This document shows positions 23,159-35,396 of a stretch of 64,000 nt of DNA, piece by piece. The DNA comes from Asterochloris sp. CNOR1 (lineage: Eukaryota; Chlorophyta; Trebouxiophyceae; Trebouxiales; Trebouxiaceae): assembly GCA_963969365.1 (NCBI GenBank), contig OZ017756.1:2604001-2668000 (forward strand). The letters run 5' to 3'. A program made the translations under genes and the position numbers. Under the pieces are notes generated by a model. That model had not been told where the DNA came from. It did not search any database and saw only the letters and a program-made list of their open reading frames with translations. Every line of letters begins with the position of its first letter. Position 1 is the first letter of the stretch.

Positions 23159-26100
23159 CTAGCACGCTGCGGTATCAATGGACGCAGGCATGGCGGCACC
23201 CCTGCCCAGACAGCTGAGCTTTGCGGGTCTGCTGTCCCCATTGAGTGCACAGGGTGCAAAATCGCGGCAGGCGCCGCCAGCTGAGATAGCAGGAGGCACA
23301 GTCACAGCCCTCTTCTTGGCTGGCACCCGAGCAGTGGTGGCAGCAAGGCCGCCCCTCCTGGGCTTGCGAGCAAACGCAGCAGCCCTGCCAAGTTTGCTGT
23401 CACCGGCGGCGGCTGCCACCTGAGGAGCTGCAGCGTCAGGTGAGCCCCCACTGTTCACGTGACCACTGTCAGCAGCAGCAGGCTGGGCCTGCCGGCTGCT
23501 GCTGCTGACGGGAATTGAGGCCGCTGCAGCTCCAGCAGTGGCCCCAGCTGCGCCGCCATTGCTGGACGCCTCAAGAGCCCTCATGCTCTCTGCCACTGCC
23601 AGGTACAGGCTGAGCTCGTACTGCAGCTTGTCTGCGCCTTCCCTGCGGCCAAGGACGACCACACAAGCTCATATGGTGGACACCACCCACAGAGCTGGTA
23701 TTGCAACCGCAAAGTACAGGCTGAGCTCATATATTGGTGGCCATCTGGCTGAGTCCCTGCCCCTCCTGATGGAAAAGATTCTGCCAGGGACCATGCTCTG
23801 CTGATGCAGCGCATCTGACCCCATCCTCACCTCTCAGATGGTGGCACATACACCACTCCCTTAGTGCCAGGAACTGTCTGCTCAGGCCCATGGGCGGCTG
23901 TGGCAGCTTTGATGGCAGCCTTGCTCGCGGGCCCCTCCAGCAGAACCACCTTGGGCTGCACGCGGCATATGTCGTGCACCTCCGCTGCAAACTTGGCGGC
24001 CTCATGGACCGAGGTGGGTGCAAGGAAGTCAAAGGCCACCTTCACACAGGGGCGCAGGTTGCGCACCTGCAGGGCAAGCAGGGGCCGTCAAGGGGTTGCC
24101 TTGCGAGAGTTCAGGAGCTCAAGAGCTCTGACAAGAATTTGAAGGTTGCAGCTATGTCCTGGGAGGAGCTCAGGTGCATGATCCAACGAGGCCTGCTCAT
24201 GCTGCTGCTGGCTGTGCGCCAGGCACCTCAAGATAAACACCCACCTGGTGGGGGCAGCCAGCTGGAATGAACACCACCTCCCCCTCATGCTGCTCAAAGT
24301 GATTTGGCTCAATGCCCATGTCCTCCTTGAGCCTCTTGAGGTGCTCCGCTTCAAGCATGAAGCGCTGCAGGCCAGCAGTGTGTTCAAGTGTCAGTATCGC
24401 TGGGGGAACCTGGCTGGGGCCTGTCAGCTCCAGGAAGTGTATTCATGTGTCAGCAGTGAGGCAGGTGACTGGCTGGTACCCTATCAGTTCCAGCTGCAGT
24501 TGCCTCGCACAGCGTCAGACATCCATGCTCTGGCCAGCGGCTCGGCGCTGACTGTAATCGGAGCAGCACGTGTCTTCAAGATTGTCAACCGACAGCCTAA
24601 CTTCCAAACCAGCCATGCACATGTTGCTCAGCTACATTTTGTGGGCCACCAGCTGACAGGCAACTGAGCAGCACCTGCACAGCCCTGCAAGCAGCACCGT
24701 CTGACCCTGATGCAGGCGTGCAGAGGGGTTGGCCCATGCAGATGAGCTTGCAAGTTGTGGGCAGCCTGCATGAGTTCCCCAGAAAACCCCTGTCTGACGC
24801 TGTGCGACGCACTTGTTAGACCCACTCAGGAAGGTCAGCAAGACAGTAACAATCCTCTGAATATGCAACCTGCAATGGACGTAGGTGTGCTTGCAGTGGG
24901 TTCCATCACTGAGGTGAGCTCAGCTGGAGCTTGAGGCAGTGAGAGTCCTGAAAGGGTCACCCCTTCTGTGAGGTGGGCTGAGACACTCGTGCATGCAGCG
25001 GGATCACGCACTCCCCGATGTTCATGCACACATCCATCCTGCCACCACCACGCCATGAAGCACTCCCCAAGAAGGCTGCACAAGACGAGATCTACATGTG
25101 CATGCAGAGGCTCAACCCCTGAGGTCAGTCCAAACGGGTGTCAAGCCAGAGGGATTCACACCGTACATGGGGCCATTCTCCCCGTCAGAACAGATCAAGC
25201 CCCCAATGAATTGAAGGAGCCCCTGACTCACATGCGCATGCAGTGGGTTCACCCACTCCACAGCGTTCATGTAGGTGTCCACGCAGCGCCCAGCATGCAT
25301 GAAGTCCTTCGCATTCTCCGTCAACCACTGCGCCAGACGGTCACTGTCTTCACGCCGGAAGATGTCCCAGACGGCACCCGCGCCGTCACACCTGTTGCAG
25401 GTGCAACACTGGGGGCTGTCAGCAGCACAACTTAGCAGGACAAACAACAAATCTGGCCAGGTCATCAGGTCAGAAGCCTGCAGTCAGACAAATCTAGAAA
25501 GCAGGAGCACTGCATGCAACAGGCAGCCTTTACAAGATGCAGCCTTTGTGACTGCATGCAAGAGCCAGCATCTGTGGAGATGCAGCGCCGACCTGCTGCG
25601 CTCGGGGGACTCCTGGCCGCCCACACGGTACAAGATGTTGACGGCGTCGCACAAGTCCTTGTGCAGCGCAGTGACTGATGCGGGGTTGTCTGGGCTGCAG
25701 CGCAGGTCACAAGCTGTCAGCAGAGTGGCATGGGAGTGTGCTGCTTGGCTGCCTAACAAGGGGCAGCCTTCTGTGCCCCTGTCCAAGCACTGTCACTGCA
25801 AGTGTATGGCCCTGTCCAAGCATCCCAGTATTGTCACTGTACCAATCTGCCCTGACCCGAGCACTGTCACCATACGAGCTACATGTGCCAGGATGCCATG
25901 CAGACATTCCGCCGATGATTCCACATCAGCTGCAGCTTTCGCAGCTCATAGGCAGACACCTGCCGAAGGCAATACAGGCCGTGTGGCCAGTCACGCAGCA
26001 GCCTTACCGCTAGCACTGCAGCAGCTGCACTTCAAGTTCCTGGACGGCTGACACTGAAGACCTGGGACCCACACTGAGAGGCAGTATTGCTTGGATCGTG

Positions 26101-29100
26101 TGGTTGCCAACTGGAACACACCTGCCGGTGGCGATGTAGGCCTTGGGCCCCAGGTCTGGGACACTGTACACGGTTTGATGGGTCCTCCCCACCTTCCTCA
26201 CCTTGCCAGCGATGGCGCTGGCCAGGTTGAGGGGCCCATGGGGGTGCGTGTACTCGGGGAGCGGCATGTCCACTGCAAAGGCCTGCATGGCACAGATGAC
26301 ATGATTGCCTGATACCAGGCAGTAGCATTAGACAGGCCGGACTGGAGCCCCACACGCAGCTGGCACGTGGCCCAATAGATTCCCCACGACTCGTGACACA
26401 CTAGCCAGCCTGTAGCAGATGAAGTTCAACCAGACTCACTAGAACATCTCACACATCAGACACCTGAGCCGTGTCAGGTCCAGCTCCACTGACAGGTGCC
26501 AGCAACATGTGGGAGGCTGACCTGAGCATCCCTACCCATCGCATCGGCGTATGCGCCATCTGGGGGGAAGTCCTTCAACTTGAGCATCATCCTTCCCCCA
26601 GGCTGGGTGCTGTCCTCAGCGCCCCCTCTCTCAAAGTCTGCAAAGAACTTCTCTGGTGGCATGTCCACTGTCTCAGTGGCCTTTGAGGGGTGGGCAGACA
26701 TGCACAACACCTGCACAGGCAGGAGACGGGACGCTACAGTGGGAAGGCCCCTAGTCGGCTGGAAGCCCTTTGAGGAGTTGCCATGTGCACAGAGGTAACA
26801 AAGTGCTGCAGTGGGGAGGCCCCTGGCTGAAAGGGTGTGCCCTGATGGAGTCCTCACATGCAAAGCACCTGCAGGGTAAGCTACGGGAACATGTAAGCGT
26901 GGTGCACTTGCAGCTTGCAAGGCAGATCCCCAACATGTCACTCTATCTCTTCATGCAAGCGCAGATAGAAGCTATGCAATTATCTCTCAGGTGCAGGGCG
27001 CCATGCTGTCAGGTGGGCGCCAAATAGGGTAGAGCACACAGGTGCCTGGCGAAGCCATGTAGGCAGGGCATGGGCACCTGGCACAGCGGATGGTTTGCTT
27101 GCTCATGTGAGGAGGTCGCCACCGCTCAATTCTCCTGCTGGCTTCAATCAGAAAAGAAAGCAGAATGCATGTGCATGTCAGGGATTGAAGACGCAGCGCT
27201 TTCGGGTGGAGGTCAAGCAGGGTGAGGCACAAAGCGCTTGGCGTCGCCATTAGGCAGGGCGCAGACGCTGAGATTGGCAGAACCACAGGTGTTTGCCACA
27301 GCACCTGGCTGCTTGCTCACGTTGAGGGGGCGCCACCGCCCCTTCTCTCCTCCTGCTGGCTTGTCCCATGTCTTGCTCATGCGGGCCAGCGTGGCTTGGT
27401 CACGAAACCAGGAGCTCTGGATCCCGGTCACCAGCACTGGCTGCCCCTTGCCGCAAAACTCGGCCTGGAACAGCCTGCACAGCAACAGAGCCAGGCTAGA
27501 CACAGGGCATGTGCAGAACAAGCCGCAGCAGATATGCTGGTGCCTGCCATAGAGCATCATCTGAGACCCTGCACGTAGCCCAGGCTGTGAGGCGCCCTGC
27601 CCTGTTGCTTGCCGCATGCACCATTCAGGTGCAGCAGTAGCAGCAATGCGCAGCATGGCGAGCAGCTAATTCCTCAGGCCCCGCCACGTTCTTGAGCCTG
27701 GAAGACCATGCAAAACCCGTCACCAATGCAGAAGGGCTTGGACCTCATGTGATCAGGGGCTGCAGGCCACAGCTACCTTGCAACATGCCAGGGCTGACAA
27801 TCGACTCATCTGGGACCTGCCAGTGCAGGCGCCTACATGGCCTCCCGGTGGTATCATGTGCTATAGCGTGAAAAAGCCGCATCTGCCAGTCAGCCAGCAT
27901 CCTCCACAAACTGTCCCAACCATGGTTGAGAGTCAAGGCATGAGTCCCCTGTACAGCTGTGCCCCGCTGCTTGGAGTCCCTGCCAGTCATGCCCCACACC
28001 CACAAGCAACAGCCTCAAGGGTGCCCAACTTTGACAAGTTGTGAAGTAGAATCACTGGACAGCTGCGCCCCGTTGGGTCCAAGGCTGGTCAAGGCCCCAG
28101 TCTTCAAGCAACAGCCACAAGGGGGAAAATCATGAAATCCCAAAGCAGACTCACTGGACAGCTGTGCCCCGCTGATCCGAGTCCATGGCAAGGTGACTGC
28201 TCTCCAGGGTCAGCAGGTAGTTGGAGTGACTTTCTGCCCTGTGCGCAGCCTGCCGCTTGAGACTGGCGGGGAGATCCGCCACAGCCGGCACCTGCATGTT
28301 TGATACAGTGTATTATCCAGATTGCTCTGCACGCAAACGCACCAAAGAAAGTGCAGGACAACCCCAAGACACAAGCTTTGCTCCAGAAAGAGGTTTGACA
28401 GGACTGCAAGGCAGTCCCCATCAATTGCTCTTGCTCAGCATGATTCTGGACTGGAAGCAAGGTTGGTGGACAGATCGTTCAGGGCGGCGGCCACATGTCC
28501 CTCACCTGCTGGCCTGCCCTCAAGGGGATAGGAACTGGGTTGCTGCTGACGCTGGAAGCCCTTGGCGCCTGAGCAGCCCCTGCCTCTGGCCCAGCCCTTG
28601 CCTTGACATGAGCACGTGTCTGGGGCTGTGTTGCCTCTGGGTCAACCTCCATGGCAGCTGCGGCCCTAGGCCCTGCCCCAGCAGCATTCTGAGGCTCAGC
28701 CTGGACTCCCTGTGACCCGCCCCCCACCGCAGCAGCAGCTGCTGGCTTGTGCTGGGGCTGCACAGGGGCGCTTGGCCCCACGAAAACAGCCTTGACCTCA
28801 GCCTGAGGCTGGGCCACTCCTGGATGTGGCTCCAGCACCACTGCAGCTGCAGACGCAGGCCCTGTCCCAGGCTCTGCAGCTGGAGACTCAGGCCTGGCCT
28901 CCAGTCCAGCAGCAGCCTCAGGCTGGGTGCCGCCAGCAGCTGCTGGCTGGCCTTTGCCAGTCCAGGCTGCAGGCGCCGCAGCCCCACAAGCATGGCTGCT
29001 ACGCGGGACCTCTGCCTCCAGTTGCTGCTGCAGGCGCGCCAGCACGCTGTTGAGCGCGACCTGCATGCAGCAGCGTACGTCTCAGTACGCCGCTTGTATC

Positions 29101-32100
29101 GGCAACAGCTGACCAGCCCACGGTTCAGCATCTTGCAGGCAGCCACGCTTATCTCTACAATATCGTCAGCCCCTCTTGCACTTGCCTTGGCACGCTGTCA
29201 AGCTCGACATGCATATTGCAGTGATACGCACATCAGCACTGCCATTTTGGTCAGCCATTGCAGCTCACTGCTGAGGTTTTGTTCTGCATATGATGACACC
29301 CTTCTCAGCACTGCTGCTTTGCTCAGCCTCTGCTGCAGTACCCCTTATCAGTACACGAGAGGAAGTGGACACTGAGCGCTGACTTACAGACCAGGACAGA
29401 GGTTTATGCTGACGCAGACAGCCGGGCCAGGTGAGACATGGGGTGTCCAACAGCAGCCAGCAGGCCAGCAGTAGAAGGCTGACCAGCATACTGGGGTTGA
29501 CTAGCACAATGGGGCACACTAATTGCGCCAGATGCCCTTCCGTCCCACCTGCTGCTGGACAAACACAGCCAGCGCTTCTCGCGCTCGCTGCTCCCCTGAC
29601 AGGCAGGCGGCGTGCTTGCTGACAGCCTCCTGCAACAACCCCTCTGGTCCAGCACCCCGTCCTGCCCGCCCCAGGCTGCGCAGCTGCGTGGCCACTGCAG
29701 CTGTCAGGCGCCTCCCCATGGACGCTGCGGTCTGCTGTGGGCCAAGGTCCAGTAGGGGCATGGAAAGGTCTGGGACCTGCCACTGGGGCTGGGCGGACGC
29801 CGGCAGCGGCTGAGCAGGCGCGACGCAGCGCTCAGCAGGGGCCTGCAATGGCGCAGGAGCGGCACTGGACCCCGCCACTGCGCACCCGCTGGTGGCGGCG
29901 TCCTTGGCCTCAACAGATGTCTGAGGGGCTGCCGGCACGAGACTTCGCCCCGCAGCTGCGCTGCAAGATGAGGCAGCCTGGCCCTCAGCTGGCAGTTGAG
30001 GAGCCCCAGCTGGGGCAGCAGGGGTGGGCCCATCTGGTGCTGGCCCACCAGATGTGACACCCTGGGCCATAGCTGATGCCTGAGGGGCTGCAGGAGGTGC
30101 TGTGGCTGAACCACCAGAGGTAGCGACCCGTGTCCTGACGGCGGGGCGTGCTGCGGCCCTGCTGCTGCCCAGCAGCCTGGCATCTGCAGCAACAGCGTGC
30201 AGTCTTGTGGATACAAGGGCTGGCTGGCAACACAAAAGACACACAGCTGGCCTGCTTGCAAAGGCATTCTGTGCATGAATGCCCAAACAGGGCTGTCTAA
30301 CTGGCCATGCTTGCGGTTGGGTGTCTGAGGGACTCAACTGCTGGGCCCAGAGTGAGGTGGCAGTGCAAGCACTAGGCACAGAGTGAGGTGGCAGTCCAGC
30401 AAAAGAAAGCAGCAGAACAGCCTCACAGCAGCACACCTGCAGGTGGAAGGCAACAGGTTGCACGAAGGCAGACCCACCTCTGACGAAAGGCTGGGAAGGT
30501 GGGCAGTAGACAGGCGCGTTCCGCAGGGCCTGCTTGTTGTCAGGCGTGTCCAGCCAGACCCATGGCTGAGCACCGCCCTGCAGTCCTAGCTTGGCTATCT
30601 CCTGCATAGCGCCAGCCCAGAGACGTGAACCACAGGTCAGCGCAGCCAGCACCTCAGTCGTCCAATCGATGGCAGTGCACACTGCAGCTTTGCACGGCGC
30701 CGGCTTCTTTCCATAGGGATGCTGCAGCTGACACCCAGACGGAGGCAGCTGACCACAGCCTTTGGTGCAATACACTGGGAGAATGGGACCGGTCACCTGG
30801 GAAAGGCGCTCAAGTGCCCCACAGGTCTCATCGTCCAGGTGCCTGACCAGCTGCAGCCTCCCGGTGCACCCCTCATGCCGGCAGCGCAGGTCCTCCTGCA
30901 CCACATCGTTGAGTGCATGAGCAGTCTCATCTGACACTTGCTTGTGCCTGCAGCTGCAGCCCTCCAGTGCACTCCTTGCGCCAGCATCGCCGGTCGTCTT
31001 GCACCTCAGTCTCGAGGGCTGTAACATTACGTCTAGGCTCAATACTGGGTTCTTGGGAGTTTAGTGGTCAGGTTGAATGATTGGCTCTTCGCCTCAAAGA
31101 TGCCCTCTCAAGGCAATGCAGGATGATGGCAACCCAGTGCGTCAGTGCTGCAGCTTCTGACATGATCTCACACGCTCCAGCAAGCAGATGAGCCAAATAC
31201 CAGGGTGAATTTGATTGCCATTGCAACTTGCAGCTCACCTCATCCTGCCCCACCCATCGGGGGTGCGTCTGAAGGCATCGCAGGCAGATGTCGCTGCCCC
31301 CTATTGGGCAGCTCTTGGCATCGCAGCGGCGGTGCAGCTCTGGCAGTGAAGCCCCGCACTCGTCGCACAGCACCCGCTCCTGCCCCCCAGGCTCATCCAG
31401 TGGCACATCCTCCCGCAGCAGAGGTACTTGCCGACTCCTGGACCCTCTGGCAAGCTGCAGCACACCAAAAGGGGTTGTCAGGGTGGCTCCAGCTTTCTGA
31501 GCCTGTTATACCACATATTCCGAGCCTTGTTTACCCTCCCGCCATATGTGCAGGGTCCCTGGCTTCTCAGCCTCATCAAGCGGACAAAGCTTCCAGCAGG
31601 ACAATGTGCCGCATGCTGACTCTTGCAGCAGTTTCACAGCTCACCTCCTGCTGCTGCAGCTGCATGTTAACTCTGGCAGCAGCACCTTCAGCTCGTTGAA
31701 AGAGGTGCTGGCAGTCAGGGCAGTCACACAGTCACACACCATGCACAGTCCTGTTCTACAGCTCACCTCCTGCTGCTGCAACTGCATGCTGATTCTGGCA
31801 GCAACACCTTCAGCTCGTTGGGTGCTGGAAGTCAGGGCAGTCATCACTGCCCAGCCCTGTTTCACAGCTCACCTGCTGCTGCTGCAGCTGCATGCTGATT
31901 CTGGCAGCAGCACCTTCAGCTCGTTGGGTGCTGGCAGCCAGGGCAGTCGTCACTGCCCAGCCCTGATTTACAGCTCACCTCCTGCTGCTGCAGCTGCATG
32001 CTGATTCTGGCAGCAGCACCTTCGGCTCGTTGGGTGCTGGCAGCCAAGGCAGTCGTCACTGCCCAGCCCTGTTTTACAGCTCACCTCCTGCTGCTGCAGC

Positions 32101-34494
32101 TGCATGCCGATTCTGGCAGCAGCACCTTCAGCTCGTTGGGTGCTGGCAGTCAGGGCAGTCGTCACTGCCCAGCCCTGTTTTACAGCTCACCTCCTGCTGC
32201 TGCAGCTGCAGCAGCTCCTCCAGTTTCTGAGACAGGGCTGCCAGTCTGTGCCGGTGAAACTCCAGCTCCTGCTGGGGGTCAAAGGCTGGGCGGCCCCCAT
32301 GGTTGACCAGGTGCACACTGGAGGCGGGCTTCTTCATGCAGGCCTTGCGGCGGCACAGCCCCAGGCAGCAGGAGCAGGCGCCCTCACGGAAGCGGGCCAG
32401 CAGCTCTGGGGGACATGCTGCAGGGTACTCAAGGTAGACCTTCATATTTTCATCAGCACACCTGCAAGCAACAGAGATGCGTGTGTGTCAAGCCTTGCAA
32501 TCCCAAGGAGAGCTGCAGGGCACCTGAAATAGACCCTCATGTAAACAACAGCACACCTGCGGCAGGGAGGTATGTGTGTCAAGCCTGTCAGTCCCGAGGA
32601 GAGCTGCAGCAGCTCTCCTCTGGGCCAGTGGTTGCAATCAGTACCACACAGTTGCATTTGGCACTGCTATGTTTGTGGCGCAAACACCTCTCTGTTGCTG
32701 CAGGCGTGCTGATGAAAGACATGAAGGTCTACCTCGCAGACCCTGCAGGGCACTTGACGTGGACCTGCATGTTCTCATCAGCAGACCTGCAGCAACAGAT
32801 GGGTGCATCGCCAAAAGGAGGACATGCTCCAGGTCTTGCAGGTTCTCAGCAGCACACCTCCACCACAGAGAGATGCGCATGTTGAACATGAAACCTGAGG
32901 AGGGATGCCTGCAAGCCAACCAGGGTCTCATGGGTACCCCCGCAGGATGGAGAGCCCCACAAAACCTGTGCCGGGAGGCTCCCAGGCATGCAGAACTCTA
33001 GGCTGCTGACTTTGGCAGCTGCTTGAGATGGGCGAGCTTGAGTGGCATGGAGGCAGCAGTACAGCCATGCTGCACAGAATTGAATGCAATGGCATATGCT
33101 CGCTGGCTGGTGACAGCGAGGTCCTCTTCTGGTGCAAGGTAAGATTTTGGTTGCAGTCAGCAGGGCTGGTGTAGGCAAACAGCCTCTACTCTGTCTGCCT
33201 TCTTCTTGGTCTGCGATATGAGCAGCATGGCACAGCCCCAGGCACTTGCAGTCTTGCCTGTCTGCAGGTCATGGGTCTGCTGGGGGTGGACAGCAGATTC
33301 TAATTGTCAGCAGTGGAGCCGCTGATATCTGTGTTCCCAGTCAAACAGTAAACAGTGAAGAGTGATGCTAGTGTGGTCACTGACTGCATCTGTCTGCAAC
33401 TAGCAACACGCGACAGGAGCAACCTCACCGTGTGCACAGAGGCTTGCTGCACCCAGGCTGCGTGCAGGACTTCTTCAGCTGAGCTTCCTGACACTGATGG
33501 CAGCTTGTGACTTCCGGGTGGCCCTCCAGCTTAAGAGCCCTCAAAACTCTTTCCTGTGGCAGCAGCAGAGCAAAGACATCACCACAGCTGCAGAGGCTGC
33601 TCAACGCTGGCGGCAGCCTGGGCGAGGCACACTACCTGGTGCATCACCAGGCCCTATCGCAGCCAGGGACCAACATGAATAAGACGAGTTGAGGCGCACA
33701 TACTGGTGCAGCAGTGGGCCACACTGCAGTCAGCAAACTGACACCTTGACTGGAAGGGTCGGGACACACAGCAAAATGCAGCACTGGAAGATGGGCAGAT
33801 CTCTGAGGCCCAGCCACAGCAGCTCAGCAGCACAAGTCCAGGCACACAGCATATGGCAGACCATCGAAGCAGCTCAGCAGCCCCAGCCAGGGCGCACAGC
33901 ATCACGCTGTGCGCTGTGAGAGAGCCGCACCTTCCTGAGCTTCCGTCCCGTGCAGCTTTCCTTCTCGCTGCTCCACCAGTAGTCGCCTGGCTGGAGGTGT
34001 TTGCAGACGCAGTAGGTCACATCCCTGTGCCGAATCCAGCTGCCAGCTACCTGCTTGCCAGCAGCGTCGGCAGCCGCAGGGGTGGCTGCATGGGCACCCT
34101 GGCTGCCAGCAGCATCGGGAGCCTGCCTGCCAGCCTTGGCCACCGATCGTGCACTTCCTGCAGCGGCCCCTTGGGTGGCAGCGGCAGTAGGCTCCCCTGC
34201 ATGTCGTGGGGCGACCACCCGACGATCCTCCTTGTGAACACCACGCTGATGCAGGCGCTTGCTGGGCGGCCGGCCGCTGCCCCGGCTGGCTTTGGCTGTG
34301 AGGGCAGCCTCCTGTTGCCGCCTGGATCGCTGCTGCTGCGGCTGTGGCTCTGCCTGCTGCTGGGACTTGCCACCCTTGTGCCTCTTTGGCTGTGACAACC
34401 CTTCAACTGCTTCTGGCTGCTCCTGCAGGGGACCAGACAAAGGTTCATCAGACAGGCGTGCCACCCGCAATATGCTGAGCAGGATTCCAGACAT
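23159..34494 (-). CDS. KDM3-type JmjC histone H3K9 demethylase-like protein, copy A
   Basis: By family, an Fe(II)/2-oxoglutarate oxygenase removing H3K9 methyl groups, like plant IBM1/JMJ25 and animal KDM3. Exons from the 5' end: 34494-33931 (may be split at 34422), 33553-33429, 32461-32191, 31454-31239, 31018-30437, one ending at 29548 whose start near 30.2 kb is unresolved, 29060-28506, 28291-28155, 27474-27231, 26710-26522, 26282-26122, 25694-25593, 25391-25232, 24364-24245, 24066-23831, 23642-23159. Zinc-binding parts: SCHQCQEAQLKKSC and CADENM..CSCCLGLCRRKAC, then LCDECGA..CDAKSC..DICLRC. The JmjC domain has iron ligands in LHKDLCD (HxD) and FIPAGCPHQ, plus KLKDFPPDG and AVWDIFRRED. So it looks catalytically intact. 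A Pro/Ala-rich linker (29.5-30.2 and 28.5-29.1 kb) interrupts it, and the C-terminal tail is Ala-rich. It is paralogous to the gene at 35397-51286. The exact N-terminus is uncertain. Confidence 0.88.
23650..23740 (-). repeat. Fossil copy of last-exon start of copy A
   Basis: On the - strand, ATATGAGCTCAGCCTGTACT repeats TACGAGCTCAGCCTGTACCT of the exon that begins at 23642, about 100 bases upstream of its acceptor in the intron. The surrounding frame is broken. Confidence 0.6.
24868..25140 (-). repeat. Copies of the JmjC exon 25391-25232 3' end
   Basis: The exon end and donor on + coordinates (GACTCACATGCGCATGCAGT, 25225) recur near 25090 (CTACATGTGCATGCAGAGG), 24985 (GACACTCGTGCATGCAGCGG, followed by matching GTTCATG..ACATCC..GCCATGAAG) and 24885 (TGTGCTTGCAGTGGGTTCCA). 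All lie inside the downstream intron. Confidence 0.65.
26700..26885 (-). repeat. Acceptor-side copies before exon 26710-26522
   Basis: CTACAGTGGGAAGGCCCCTA at about 26733 and CTGCAGTGGGGAGGCCCCTG at 26805 are near-identical, each next to a CACCTGCA-type acceptor (26708, 26868 on the + strand). They sit on the intron side of the used acceptor. Confidence 0.6.
27035..27130 (-). repeat. Fossil copy of 3' part of exon 27474-27231
   Basis: Translated on the - strand the copy gives RRIERWRPPHMSKQ where the real exon gives GEKGRWRPLNVSKQ; the copy then loses frame. It lies about 200 bases downstream of the real segment, in the intron. Confidence 0.7.
27945..28200 (-). repeat. Three tandem copies of exon 28291-28155 end plus donor
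   Basis: On the + strand, ACTGGACAGCTGTGCCCCGC at 28153 (real), ACTGGACAGCTGCGCCCCGT at 28054 and CCTGTACAGCTGTGCCCCGC at 27948 are spaced by about 99 and 106. Each is followed by a GTCC-containing stretch and linked by a CAAGCAACAGCC block that also repeats. Confidence 0.8.
31637..32215 (-). repeat. Six-copy array of exon end plus donor, 106-bp period
   Basis: The + strand motif CAGCTCACCTCCTGCTGCTG, the reverse complement of the exon end and donor GAG|GTGAGCTG, starts at 31637, 31759, 31865, 31971, 32077 and 32183. Spacings are 122, 106, 106, 106 and 106. Each unit also carries GATTCTGGCAGCAGCACCTT and a CGTCACTGCCCAGCCCTG block. Only the copy at 32183 borders the coding exon 32461-32191; 106 is not a multiple of 3, so this is not a coding repeat. 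Confidence 0.95.
32440..32905 (-). repeat. Copies of the acceptor and start of exon 32461-32191
   Basis: The used junction reads GCAGGTGTGCTGATGAAAAT on the - strand. Related junctions occur upstream of it: GCAGGTGTGCTGTTGTTTAC (near 32556), GCAGGTCTGCTGATGAGAAC (near 32788) and GGAGGTGTGCTGCTGAGAAC (near 32858). Each is followed by an ATGAAGGTCTACC-like stretch. Together with the 106-bp array this exon is flanked by fossil copies on both sides. Confidence 0.8.
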
Positions 34495-35396
34495 GGAGGA
34501 AGGGGCCAGCGCGCAAGTCGCATCCCAGACACATCAGCAATGCAGCAACACACAGAATTAATTTGCTTTTGGACGGAGCCTTGGTTCAGTGGGCCTTCTT
34601 ACCTGGACTTCTTCCCCTAAAGTGATTGCTGGGTTTTCCAGCCTGACTCGCTTGCGAGAGAACACTTTCATTGTGACAGCTGTTAACGGCATCCTGAAGG
34701 GAGGGCCTCAGATGGGAACGTGCTTGTATGGGCCGAGACTGCTTTCTTGCGCAAGAAAGCAAGTCAGGAATGGTGCATCCTGGATGTCTCAGAAGGGTGG
34801 GAAAGTTCCATTGGGGAATGCTGCAGACAGCTTTTAGGCAGCTGAAGCAGCAGCCGGCTCACTTTGAGAGAGTCGAAACGCTCACGCAGCATGGACGATC
34901 ATGTGAGAGGATGCCACAACTGCTCGTTGAAGAGAATTGTGGGCAAGGCCTGCATGTCGGAGATCTGCAGGGTGCATTCAAGGGGTCGTAGACTCCTGGA
35001 TCGTGCAGGAGAGCGACATGCAATGAGAATTTCTTCAAGTTGCATTGAAGGGGATTAGACCCTTGCAACCTGCAGGAGAGCCATGTAGTGCCCAGCCTCA
35101 CCCAGGAGCCTGCTGTAAAGGCAGCTGAGGAGATGCAGAGGCATTCGTGGATTTTATTGGAGTGCACCCCTTGGGCCACCAGCAGTTGCGCCGGGTTGAA
35201 TGCAGCATTGGAAGCCAGGGCTGATGACAAGGGGTGAGATGCTGTCCTTGCATGTCATTTTTGGCCTCAAGCCGATTCCTCTGACAGACATGAATTGACT
35301 TGTGCCTGCGCAGCTGGCCTCTGCCTGACTGCCACCCGCAGGTCCTGCTGGGCAGTAAGCAGTTGCTGTACTTGCTCAGGACTCTGGCCTGTTCAG
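34495..35396. promoter_or_regulatory. Shared divergent upstream region of the two KDM3-type genes
   Basis: The two paralogues are transcribed away from this region, so it should hold both promoters and 5' leaders, possibly with a short first exon of the + gene. I recognise no TATA box at a convincing position. Open frames here are short and unlike any family I know. Confidence 0.55.
34740..34761. repeat. 22-bp perfect palindrome in divergent promoter
   Basis: GCTTTCTTGCGCAAGAAAGC at 34741-34760 is self-complementary with no loop, extended by one T-A pair. It is a candidate dimeric transcription-factor site; inference only. Confidence 0.8.

Noticed and set aside
29519-31042. Single 507-residue - strand gene
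   Set aside because: It is two exons of KDM3 copy A plus an intron that happens to stay open. The GTGTGC donor at 30436 and GTGGGA donor at 29547 join in phase to flanking conserved exons.
31637-32215. CRISPR-like regular repeat array
   Set aside because: The genome is eukaryotic, and the repeats are 106 bases end to end without unique spacers. Each unit is a copy of an exon end and donor.
33497-33692. + strand open frame with LLNAGGSLGEAHYLVHHQ
   Set aside because: Protein-like at first sight, but it is antisense to the zinc-finger exon 33553-33429 and its intron, and no splice partner or family was found.
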